A DNA stretch of 15,993 nt. It comes from Actinomycetes bacterium. GTDB lineage: Bacteria; Actinomycetota; Acidimicrobiia; Acidimicrobiales; Microtrichaceae. Position 1 is the first letter of the stretch. Each line of letters starts with the position of its first letter. Where the stretch lies: NCBI GenBank assembly GCA_023392475.1, contig JAEVZA010000074.1, positions 1-15,993 of the forward strand, in the 5' to 3' direction. Made by a program: the position numbers and the translations under genes. Under the pieces are notes generated by a model. It did no database searches and was not told where the DNA came from. It saw nothing but the letters and a program-made list of their open reading frames with translations. This document shows positions 1 to 5,979 of the stretch, piece by piece.

Positions 1-1
1 C

Positions 2-1531
2 GCGCTCCAGGTCCCGTCGTGGGGCACCCGGTGGCGCGGCTTCGCGGCGACGTCGCAGCACGCCCTGCCGCCCGCCGGTCCGGGTGCCGGCCTGGCCGCC
101 GGCGCGTCCACCGACGTCGGCGTCGACCCGGCGCAGGTCACCGTGCCCGACCCGACCGTGCCGGCGTCGGCGCTGGCCGCCCCCGAGTGGTCGGAGCCGG
201 TGCTCGCCCGGTGGGACGTCAGGGTGTCCCGCCGGTTCCGCTTCTCGCTGCTCGCCGGCCTACTGATCGGCGCGCTGTCCATGGGCGCGCTGTTCTCGGC
301 CCTGCCCCCGCAGTACACGGCGTCGGGCAACGTGCTCGTCCCGGCGCTGCAGAAGACCCGTGGTGCCGACAGCATCGCCTTCAGCCCCGTGAGCCAGCAG
401 ATCGTGCACACGCTGGCCATCTCGAACGCGTACGCCGTGGAGCTGAAGCGCCTGTCGGGCATCGACCTCTCGGTCGAGGACATCCGCGACCGCGTGGACG
501 TGGTGCGGGACGGCTTCTCGGCGTTCATGTCGATCCAGTTCACGGACAACGACAGGGCGATCGTGGAGCAGGCGCAGCCGTACGTCCTCGAGGCCCTCGA
601 CGCCGTGGTGGCGAAGACGCGCTCGTTCGCGGACGAGGAGCTGCGCAACGAGTTCCGGCCGCAGTTCCCGGGTGAGCAGCGGTACGACAACACGTCGCTG
701 TACCTCCACATGGGCGACGAGACGTTCTTCGAGACGCAGCCGCCACGGGTCGCGTGGGGCATGTTCATCGGTGCGCTCACCGGGCTGCTGGTCGCGGTCG
801 GGTTCGTCCTCCTGCAGCAGCGCGAACCACGCGTCAACAACGACGACGACTTCCCGTCCGCCATCGGGCTCTGGGTGTGGACGCACGTCGGCCGGGCCGG
901 TCGCCGGTACGCGGCGACCGAGGACCAGTACGCGCAGGTCGTCACGTCGGCGGAGCAGCTGGTCCCGCCCGGCGAGCTGCCGCGCCACCTCGTCATCAGC
1001 ACGCCGCGGCCCGACCGCGCCGCCCGCGGCCTCGCCATGGGCGTGGCCGGCGCGCTCGCGGCGGAGGGCCGGCGGGTCGTGCTGGTGGACGCGCAGCTGG
1101 ACCACCGCCTGCTCAGCCTCCGGCTCGGCGGCCGCTTCCGGTCGGGGCTCGTCCAGGCCGTCGACGGCGAGGTCCCGATCGACTCGGTGGTGCGGCGGGT
1201 GAACCGCTGGCGCCTCCCGACCTCGGTCCGCCGCTTCCTGCGCGGCCGGGGCGACGTGCTGCGCTTCGTGCCGGCGGGCCGCGTCCGCCGCGGCCGGATC
1301 GTCGACGTCCGGCCGGGCGTGCTCGACCGCTTCGGGCCCGACGTCACGGTCGTCGTGCTGGCGCCGTCGCTGATGTCCGAGGTGCCGGCCGGTGCGATCC
1401 TGAACTGGGCGGACGCGGTGGTGCTCGCCCTGGTCGAGGGGCGCACCGTCACGTTCGATGCCGAGGACGCCGCCGCGCAGGTGCGGACCTTCGTCGGGTC
1501 GCCCGCCGGGGTCGTCCTGCTCGACGTCTGA
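2..1531 (+). CDS. Wzz-like polysaccharide co-polymerase with degenerate BY-kinase-like domain (5' partial)
   Basis: Probable inner-membrane chain-length/export protein for a surface polysaccharide. Counting from the GTG at 143 (462 residues), a first membrane segment lies at about 33-54, an extracytoplasmic region at 55-203, a second membrane segment at 205-224, then a cytoplasmic CpsD/Wzc-like domain to the end. That domain has the right fold pattern but not the catalytic parts. The P-loop slot at 285-297 reads ISTPRPDRAARGL with no GK[ST], the A' segment VVLVDAQLD (312-320) remains, the Walker B slot at 400-408 has no Asp where the kinase has one, and there is no C-terminal Tyr cluster. The frame is open back to base 2, and 45 of the 47 codons before 143 end in G or C, so the gene probably begins left of the window. 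GTG 143 is the alternative start and would match the N-terminal length of the paralogue at 4631. Family call is firm; biochemical role is inferred. Confidence 0.72.
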   Translation, partial: ALQVPSWGTRWRGFAATSQHALPPAGPGAGLAAGASTDVGVDPAQVTVPDPTVPASALAAPEWSEPVLARWDVRVSRRFRFSLLAGLLIGALSMGALFSALPPQYTASGNVLVPALQKTRGADSIAFSPVSQQIVHTLAISNAYAVELKRLSGIDLSVEDIRDRVDVVRDGFSAFMSIQFTDNDRAIVEQAQPYVLEALDAVVAKTRSFADEELRNEFRPQFPGEQRYDNTSLYLHMGDETFFETQPPRVAWGMFIGALTGLLVAVGFVLLQQREPRVNNDDDFPSAIGLWVWTHVGRAGRRYAATEDQYAQVVTSAEQLVPPGELPRHLVISTPRPDRAARGLAMGVAGALAAEGRRVVLVDAQLDHRLLSLRLGGRFRSGLVQAVDGEVPIDSVVRRVNRWRLPTSVRRFLRGRGDVLRFVPAGRVRRGRIVDVRPGVLDRFGPDVTVVVLAPSLMSEVPAGAILNWADAVVLALVEGRTVTFDAEDAAAQVRTFVGSPAGVVLLDV

Positions 1532-1559
1532 CCGTGGCCGACGCCTGCCGGGGCCGCGG

Positions 1560-1565
1560 TACCGT
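1560..1565 (+). promoter_or_regulatory. -10 box for a leaderless tatD transcript
   Basis: TACCGT fits the actinobacterial TANNNT -10 consensus. Its last T is 7 nt before the GTG at 1572, which would place +1 on the start codon itself. No convincing -35 and no Shine-Dalgarno sequence are seen, which fits a leaderless mRNA. Inference from spacing only. Confidence 0.4.
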
Positions 1566-1571
1566 GACGCC

Positions 1572-2369
1572 GTGATCGCGGACGACGCCCGACGGACGCC
1601 GGGCGGCCCGTGGATCGACAACCACTGCCACCTCGACGGCGAGGACGATCCGGCGGCGGTCGTCGCCGATGCGGCGTCCGCCGGCATCCGGGCGATGATC
1701 ACGGTCGGCACCGACGCGGCCCGCTCGGCCGCCTGCCTCGCCCTCGCCGCCCGGCTCGACGGCGTGTGGGCGACCGCCGGGGTCCACCCGCACGACGCGG
1801 CGGCGGGCACCGGGGACCTCCGTCGCCTCGTGCTCGAGGGCGGCCGCGACCCGTGGCTCGTGGCGATCGGGGAGTGCGGGCTCGACTACCACTACGACCA
1901 CTCGCCCCGGGACGCGCAGCGGGCGGCGTTCGCGGACCAGGTGGGCCTCGCCCACGAGTGCGGCCTGCCGCTCGTGATCCACACGAGGGAGGCGTGGGAC
2001 GACACGTTCGCCGTCCTCGCGTCGGAGGGCGTCCCCGAGCGCACGGTGTTCCACTGCTTCACCGGCGGCCCGACCGAGGCGGAGCGGGCGCTCCACGTCG
2101 GGGCGATGCTCTCGATCTCGGGCATCGCGACGTTCCCGAGCGCACCGGAGCTCCGCGCCGCGGTCGCTGCGGCCCCGCTCGAGCGGCTCATGGTCGAGAC
2201 CGACTCGCCGTTCCTCGCCCCCGTGCCGCACCGCGGCCGGCGGAACCGGCCCGCGCTGGTGGCGCGGGTGGGTGAGGAGGTCGCCGCGCTGCAGGGCCGC
2301 GCGGTCGAGGAGGTGGCGGCGGCCACGACCGCGACGGCCTCGTCGTTCTACGGCCTCGGGATCTCGTGA
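1572..2369 (+). CDS. tatD: TatD family metal-dependent hydrolase (DNase)
   Basis: Metal-dependent TIM-barrel hydrolase of the TatD family, whose members act as 3'-5' exonucleases on DNA; 265 residues, the usual length. The metal ligands are visible in order: HCH at 18-20, GVHPHD at 70-75, Glu101 in AIGECGLDYHYD, His137 in LVIHTRE, His161 in VFHCFTGG, and Asp211 in ETDSPFLAP. GTG 1572 is chosen because it precedes the first metal motif by a normal 17 residues and sits 7 nt after a TACCGT -10 box. The frame extends further upstream but would overlap the previous gene. The stop overlaps the start of the next gene by 4 nt (GTGA), so it leads a coupled operon with the Thr-rich protein, rsmA and ispE. 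The tatD-ksgA-ispE order is a known actinobacterial arrangement. Confidence 0.93.
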   Translation: MIADDARRTPGGPWIDNHCHLDGEDDPAAVVADAASAGIRAMITVGTDAARSAACLALAARLDGVWATAGVHPHDAAAGTGDLRRLVLEGGRDPWLVAIGECGLDYHYDHSPRDAQRAAFADQVGLAHECGLPLVIHTREAWDDTFAVLASEGVPERTVFHCFTGGPTEAERALHVGAMLSISGIATFPSAPELRAAVAAAPLERLMVETDSPFLAPVPHRGRRNRPALVARVGEEVAALQGRAVEEVAAATTATASSFYGLGIS

Positions 2370-2743
2370 GGGACGTGCCGCCGCGCATCCTGGTCGCCGG
2401 GGGCGTGAGCCTCGTCGCGGTCCTCGTGCTGGTGGGGTTCGCGCTGCGCGGCGGTGGCGCCGACCGCGGGAGCGCCACGACGACCACCTCGTCGAGCACG
2501 ACGACGCAGGTGACCGTCGCGGCCGCCCCGCCCTCGTCGATCGTGCTGCGCCCGGACTGGTACCGGAAGGGCTCGAGTCGGTACTCGGACCGGCGACCGA
2601 CGACCACGACCGAACCGACGACCACGACGACCGCCACCTCCACCACCACCGTCGGGAGGGGCGGCAGCGGCACGACCGGAGCCGGCGCCGGCTCGGGGAC
2701 CGGCACCCCGCGCACCACGCGCAGCACCACCGGAGGGGGCTGA
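2366..2743 (+). CDS. Thr-rich single-pass membrane or secreted protein of unknown function, in the rpfB slot
   Basis: Not recognised as a named family. The 125-residue product has a short basic N-terminus, one hydrophobic segment at about 8-26 (uncleaved anchor or signal peptide), and then a low-complexity tail. Threonine makes up 29 of 125 residues, in runs at 38-47, 79-89 and 91-95, with a Gly/Ser/Thr-rich end. Between the Thr runs is one ordered-looking patch (59-77, IVLRPDWYRKGSSRY). The tail would face the outside and look like a cell-wall-spanning, possibly O-glycosylated linker. GTG 2366 overlaps the tatD stop by 4 nt, and rsmA starts 1 nt after its stop, so it is embedded in the operon. 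In Mycobacterium the gene between tatD and ksgA is rpfB; no lysozyme-like Rpf domain, G5 or DUF348 repeat is present here. GC3 matches the neighbours, so it is likely a real gene. Confidence 0.72.
   Translation: MRDVPPRILVAGGVSLVAVLVLVGFALRGGGADRGSATTTTSSSTTTQVTVAAAPPSSIVLRPDWYRKGSSRYSDRRPTTTTEPTTTTTATSTTTVGRGGSGTTGAGAGSGTGTPRTTRSTTGGG
2732..2739 (+). promoter_or_regulatory. Strong ribosome binding site for rsmA
   Basis: GGAGGGGG lies inside the last codons of the Thr-rich gene, 5 nt before GTG 2745. This fixes the rsmA start and shows that rsmA does not depend only on translational coupling. Confidence 0.6.
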
Positions 2744-2744
2744 C

Positions 2745-3614
2745 GTGCTCGGTGCGGCGGAGGTGCGCGAGCTGCTCGCCCGCCACGGGCTCGAGGCCCG
2801 CCGCTCCCTCGGCCAGAACTTCGTCGCCGACCCGAACACGGTCCGTCGCATCGCCCGCATCGCGGGCGTCGGACCCGGCGACGCCGTCGTCGAGGTCGGC
2901 CCCGGGCTCGGCTCCCTGACGCTCGCGCTGCTCGACGCCGGCGCCGAGGTGCTGGCCGTCGAGAAGGACCGCACCCTCCTGCCGGTGCTCCGGGAGGTGC
3001 TCGTCGCGTCGGCGGGTCCCGACGGCGCGGACCCCGTCGAGTCCGGCCGGGTCCGGCTCGTCGAGGCCGACGCGCTGCTCGCGGACTGGCCCGCGCTCAC
3101 CGCAGGTCGCTCCTGGGCCCTCGTCGCCAACCTCCCGTACAACGTGGCGGTCCCGGTGGTGATGTGCGTGCTGGAGCGGGCGCCCCTCGTGGAGCGGCTG
3201 GTGGTGATGGTGCAGCAGGAGGTCGCCGAGCGGCTGGTCGCCGACCCGGGCGGGCGCACCATCGGCATCCCGTCCATCAAGGTCGCGTGGTACGGCGACG
3301 CCCGCATCGCCGCCACCGTGGGCCCCGACGTGTTCGTGCCGCGCCCGCGCGTGACCTCGTCGGTGGTCGTGGTCGACCGGCACGCACCGCCGTCCTCCGA
3401 GGTGGGCCCCGGCGACGTGTTCCCGCTCGTCGAGCAGGCCTACCGGCAGCGCCGGAAGATGCTCCGGTCGACGATCGGCCGGGACCTCGCGCCCGACGCC
3501 TTCGAGCGGGCGGGGATCGAGCCGACGGCCCGGCCCGAGCAGCTGGCCCTGGCCGACTGGGTCCGCCTCGCCGTCGCCGTCCGCCCGGTGCCCCCGACCG
3601 GAGGCCGGCCGTGA
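2745..3614 (+). CDS. rsmA: 16S rRNA (adenine1518-N6/adenine1519-N6)-dimethyltransferase
   Basis: KsgA/RsmA dimethylates two adjacent adenines in the 3' terminal hairpin of 16S rRNA, using SAM, late in 30S assembly. The 289-residue protein shows the family signature throughout: LGQNF (22-26), SAM motif I VEVGPGLGSL (49-58), the acidic AVEKD (71-75), EADAL (107-111), the catalytic NLPYN motif (129-133), QQEVAERL (157-164) and the FVPRPRV target-side motif (197-203), with the small C-terminal helical domain (QRRKMLRSTI) to the end. All catalytic residues are present. It starts 1 nt after the Thr-rich gene, with a good RBS, and its TGA overlaps the ispE GTG by 4 nt. The linkage of ksgA to ispE is common in actinobacteria. 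Confidence 0.96.
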   Translation: MLGAAEVRELLARHGLEARRSLGQNFVADPNTVRRIARIAGVGPGDAVVEVGPGLGSLTLALLDAGAEVLAVEKDRTLLPVLREVLVASAGPDGADPVESGRVRLVEADALLADWPALTAGRSWALVANLPYNVAVPVVMCVLERAPLVERLVVMVQQEVAERLVADPGGRTIGIPSIKVAWYGDARIAATVGPDVFVPRPRVTSSVVVVDRHAPPSSEVGPGDVFPLVEQAYRQRRKMLRSTIGRDLAPDAFERAGIEPTARPEQLALADWVRLAVAVRPVPPTGGRP

Positions 3615-4339
3615 CCGAGGTGCTGTTCGCACCGGCGAAGCTCACGCTCGGGCTGCGGGTCACCGGCGTGCGGGAGGACGGGTACCACCTCCTCGACGCG
3701 GAGATGGTGTCGCTCGACCTCGGTGACACCCTCGAGGTCGATCCCGACGGCGACGGGCTCGTCGTGGTCGACGGGGACGACGCTCACCCGGGCGACCCCG
3801 ACGACCTCGTCCTGCGGGCGCTGCGGCTCGTCGGTCGCCGTGCCGGGATCGTCCTCCGGAAGGCGGTGCCCCGGGGCGCGGGGTTGGGTGGCGGCAGCGC
3901 CGACGCGGCGGCCGTCCTGCGCTGGGCCGGCGAGCTCGACCCGCTCGTCGCCGTGCGCCTCGGTGCCGACGTGGCCTTCTGCGTCGTCGGGGGCCGGGCG
4001 CGCGTGCGTGGCATCGGCGAGCTGCTCGACCCGCTGCCGCACGTCGAGCGGACCCTCACGCTGCTCACGCCGCCGCTGCACTGCTCGACGCCGGTGGTCT
4101 ACCGGGCGTGGGACGAGCTCGGCGGGCCGGTCGGCGACGCGGGCAACGACCTCGAACCGGCCGCGCTGCACGCGTACCCGGAGCTGGCGCGGTGGCGCGA
4201 CGAGCTGAGCGCGGCGACGGGGCAGCGGCCCCGGTTGGCGGGCAGCGGCTCGACGTGGTTCGTCGAGGGCGCGCACCCCGGGCCCGGCCGGGCGGTCGTG
4301 CGGACCACCCCGCGGACCGGCGCGGCGGGCGCCGGCTGA
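3611..4339 (+). CDS. ispE: 4-diphosphocytidyl-2-C-methyl-D-erythritol kinase (compact form)
   Basis: GHMP kinase of the MEP pathway, phosphorylating CDP-methylerythritol at the 2-OH to feed isoprenoid (including undecaprenyl phosphate) synthesis. Motifs: APAKLTLGL with catalytic-type Lys10, REDGYH (21-26), the Gly-rich ATP loop PRGAGLGGGSADAA (87-100), LGADVAF with Asp120, GNDLEPA (178-184), and motif 3 as LAGSGSTWFV (209-218), where many homologues have SGSGPT. At 242 residues it is shorter than the usual 280-310. The helix between the ATP loop and LGAD is about 10 residues shorter, and the C-terminus stops soon after motif 3. Start GTG 3611 overlaps the rsmA stop (GTGA) and places Lys10 normally; the longer frame opening at 3164 is a shadow of rsmA. 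Last gene of the tatD operon. Confidence 0.92.
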   Translation: MTEVLFAPAKLTLGLRVTGVREDGYHLLDAEMVSLDLGDTLEVDPDGDGLVVVDGDDAHPGDPDDLVLRALRLVGRRAGIVLRKAVPRGAGLGGGSADAAAVLRWAGELDPLVAVRLGADVAFCVVGGRARVRGIGELLDPLPHVERTLTLLTPPLHCSTPVVYRAWDELGGPVGDAGNDLEPAALHAYPELARWRDELSAATGQRPRLAGSGSTWFVEGAHPGPGRAVVRTTPRTGAAGAG

Positions 4340-4373
4340 GGTCGGAGCCGCCCGCCGGGCGGCTGCGCCGACC
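4340..4373. terminator. Bidirectional hairpin between convergent ispE and bS22
   Basis: A near-continuous stem: 4340-4345 (GGTCGG) pairs with 4368-4373 (CCGACC), and 4346-4353 (AGCCGCCC) pairs perfectly with 4357-4364 (GGGCGGCT) around a 3-nt loop, with a 3-nt bulge on the right arm. It begins directly after the ispE stop and ends 6 nt before the stop of the oppositely oriented bS22 gene, so it could end both transcripts. There is no U-tract, which is common for GC-rich actinobacterial hairpin terminators. Confidence 0.7.
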
Positions 4374-4379
4374 GGCGCG

Positions 4380-4481
4380 CTACTTGCCGCGGGCGCGGCG
4401 CTGGTGGCGTGTCCGCCGCAGCAGCTTCTTGTGCTTCTTCTTCCGCATGCGCTTACGGCGCTTCTTGATCAACGAGCCCAT
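4380..4481 (-). CDS. Small 30S ribosomal protein bS22 (AURKAIP1/COX24 domain)
   Basis: A 33-residue, extremely basic protein beginning MGSLIKKRRKRM and containing KKKHKKLLRRTRHQRR; 19 of 33 residues are Lys or Arg. This closely matches my recollection of the actinobacterial AURKAIP1/COX24-domain peptide identified as bS22 in the mycobacterial 30S subunit, where it lies near the decoding region. The ATG at 4481 is the family start; the frame runs further upstream to 4574, but those codons look non-coding and overlap the promoter. It is convergent with ispE (hairpin between) and divergent from the Wzz-like gene at 4631. No Shine-Dalgarno sequence is visible; a promoter immediately upstream suggests a leader of only about 4 nt. 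Confidence 0.88.
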   Translation of the reverse strand: MGSLIKKRRKRMRKKKHKKLLRRTRHQRRARGK

Positions 4482-4491
4482 GGCGTCGGCC

Positions 4492-4521
4492 ACAGTAGAG
4501 GCCGACGGCGCGGGATCCCAA
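4492..4521 (-). promoter_or_regulatory. Promoter for bS22
   Basis: On the minus strand, -35 TTGGGA (4516-4521) and -10 TACTGT (4492-4497) are separated by 18 nt. The predicted start of transcription is near 4485, four or five bases before the ATG at 4481, so the mRNA would be nearly leaderless. Confidence 0.45.
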
Positions 4522-4569
4522 ACCGCGTCGCGTCCGAGGGGGCGATTCGGATCGGCCTCCGGCGCTCGG

Positions 4570-4575
4570 TACACT
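4570..4575 (+). promoter_or_regulatory. Probable -10 box for the Wzz-flippase operon
   Basis: TACACT fits TANNNT and points toward the Wzz-like gene, giving a leader of about 49 nt. The leader contains GAGGAG at 4612-4617, 13 nt before the ATG at 4631, which is longer than ideal. No good -35 was found; the best is TTCGGA-like. Confidence 0.35.
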
Positions 4576-4630
4576 CACCGGTCGGGCCGACGGGCCCGGA
4601 TGCGGTGCGACGAGGAGATCACGGGTCCTG

Positions 4631-5977
4631 ATGATCCCGATGCGAACGCCGACCGATGTGGCCGGCTACACCGGCGGCGAGGCACCACCCGTGGTGGAGC
4701 GCCGTCCGGTCATGCGCCTCACCAGGTTCCAGACCCTGGTGGTGGTCGCGTCGGCCGTCATCACGGCGATCGTCGCGGTCGTGTTCGCGTCGCTGTCGCC
4801 GCCCGTCTACAACACGACCCGCTCGGTGATCGTGCTGTCGGGCGCGAACCCGAACGACAACGAGGTGCTGTCGCAGGCCCTCGAGAGCCTCGCCGCCTCC
4901 AAGGGGCTGGCCGCCGAGGTGAAGCGGCGCGGCAACCTCCCCGAGTCGATCGACCAGATCTCCGGGATGATCAGCACGAACCGCTCGCCGCTGTCGCCGT
5001 ACATGGACGTGATCGTCTCGAGCCCCGACCGGGCCCGGTCGGAGGCGGTGAGCGCCCAGGTGATCCCCGCCATGCGCGGCGTGTTCGACGCCAACCAGCG
5101 GGAGATCCCGGTCGAGCAGCGCATCCCGGGTCCGATCTTCCAGGAGGTCTTCTCGAAGCCCCTCCAGGCCACGTCGAAGTTCCCGGCGTGGTTCGCGGGC
5201 GTCTTCGGCGCCCTGCTCGGCGGACTCGTCCCGTACCTCTTCTTCCTGTTCCGCAACCTCCGCAAGCCGGTGGTCGCCTCGGCCCAGGACGTCACGGCGG
5301 CGATCGACCTCCCGATCCTGGTCAAGGTGCCGTCGCTGTCCGGGCGCGGGAGCAACCCGCAGGACGCCGTGGCGGGGGTGATCTCCGCCGTGGAGCGGCT
5401 GAGCCTCAACGAGCCGATCCACCGACTCGTGCTCGTCGGCGCGGACGACGGGGTCGACCGCCCGCAGCTGGCCCTCGCGCTGGCCTGCGTGATCGCCCGC
5501 AGCTTCGGCCAGCCCGTGGCCCTGGTCGATGCCGACCTCGAGCGCGGCACCCTGACCGACCTCGTCCACGCCGAGGACGTCGCCGGCCTCTCCGAGTGCC
5601 TCGCCGGTCAGCTGGACCCCGACAAGGCGCTGCTGACGCTGTCCGACGCGCAGCTCCCGTCGAACCTCGACGGCCTCCGTGCTCCCGAGGGCATGGTGCG
5701 GTTCCTCGGCGCCGGCGTGGACCGCAGCCGCAACATCCTGCGCATGCGCTCCACCTTCCACCGGGTGCTCGAGGGCATGGCCGGCCGCTACGTCGTGATC
5801 ATCAACGGGCCGAAGGTGCCGGGTCCGGTGCCCACGTCGCAGCTGCTGTCGCTCGCCGACGCCACGCTGATGGTCGTCGCCGAGGGCCAGACCAGCCTCA
5901 CGGACGCCCGGTCGGCCGGTGACACGCTCCGGTCGTTCAGCTCCGGCCCCGCCGGCGTCGTCGTCCTGCGCCGCTAG
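4631..5977 (+). CDS. Wzz-like polysaccharide co-polymerase with degenerate BY-kinase-like domain (second paralogue)
   Basis: Probable polysaccharide chain-length determinant/export protein of the inner membrane, 448 residues. Layout: cytoplasmic N-tail 1-33, membrane segment about 34-54, periplasm-type region to 184, second membrane segment about 186-207, then a DVTAAIDLPILVKVP segment (220-234) typical of the Wzz/CpsD junction and a P-loop-NTPase-like domain to the end. The nucleotide site is degenerate: the Walker A slot (268-280) reads LVGADDGVDRPQL, without Gly-Lys-Ser/Thr. A' VALVDADL (296-303) is kept. The Walker B slot reads YVVIINGP (387-394), with Asn where the family has Asp. There is no C-terminal Tyr cluster. 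It shares this architecture and the same losses with the gene at 2-1531, so the two are paralogues. The flippase follows after 2 nt. A structural rather than kinase role is inferred. Confidence 0.82.
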   Translation: MIPMRTPTDVAGYTGGEAPPVVERRPVMRLTRFQTLVVVASAVITAIVAVVFASLSPPVYNTTRSVIVLSGANPNDNEVLSQALESLAASKGLAAEVKRRGNLPESIDQISGMISTNRSPLSPYMDVIVSSPDRARSEAVSAQVIPAMRGVFDANQREIPVEQRIPGPIFQEVFSKPLQATSKFPAWFAGVFGALLGGLVPYLFFLFRNLRKPVVASAQDVTAAIDLPILVKVPSLSGRGSNPQDAVAGVISAVERLSLNEPIHRLVLVGADDGVDRPQLALALACVIARSFGQPVALVDADLERGTLTDLVHAEDVAGLSECLAGQLDPDKALLTLSDAQLPSNLDGLRAPEGMVRFLGAGVDRSRNILRMRSTFHRVLEGMAGRYVVIINGPKVPGPVPTSQLLSLADATLMVVAEGQTSLTDARSAGDTLRSFSSGPAGVVVLRR

Positions 5978-5979
5978 TC

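Noticed and set aside
2476..2700. Repeated ACGACC-like units as a tandem DNA repeat or CRISPR-like array
   Set aside because: They are Thr codon runs inside an open frame, irregular in length, with no spacer structure.
1449..3632. 727-codon open frame on the minus strand across tatD-ksgA, with other long minus frames (e.g. 260-1810, 3440-4276, 4619-5761, 12525-14045)
   Set aside because: Shadow frames typical of very high GC DNA: compositionally Arg/Ala/Gly/Pro-heavy, no family motifs, and directly opposite genes with clear motifs.
4108..5922. 604-codon plus-strand frame spanning ispE end, bS22 and the Wzz-like gene
   Set aside because: Crosses a hairpin, two promoters and three supported genes; its translation has no recognisable motif.
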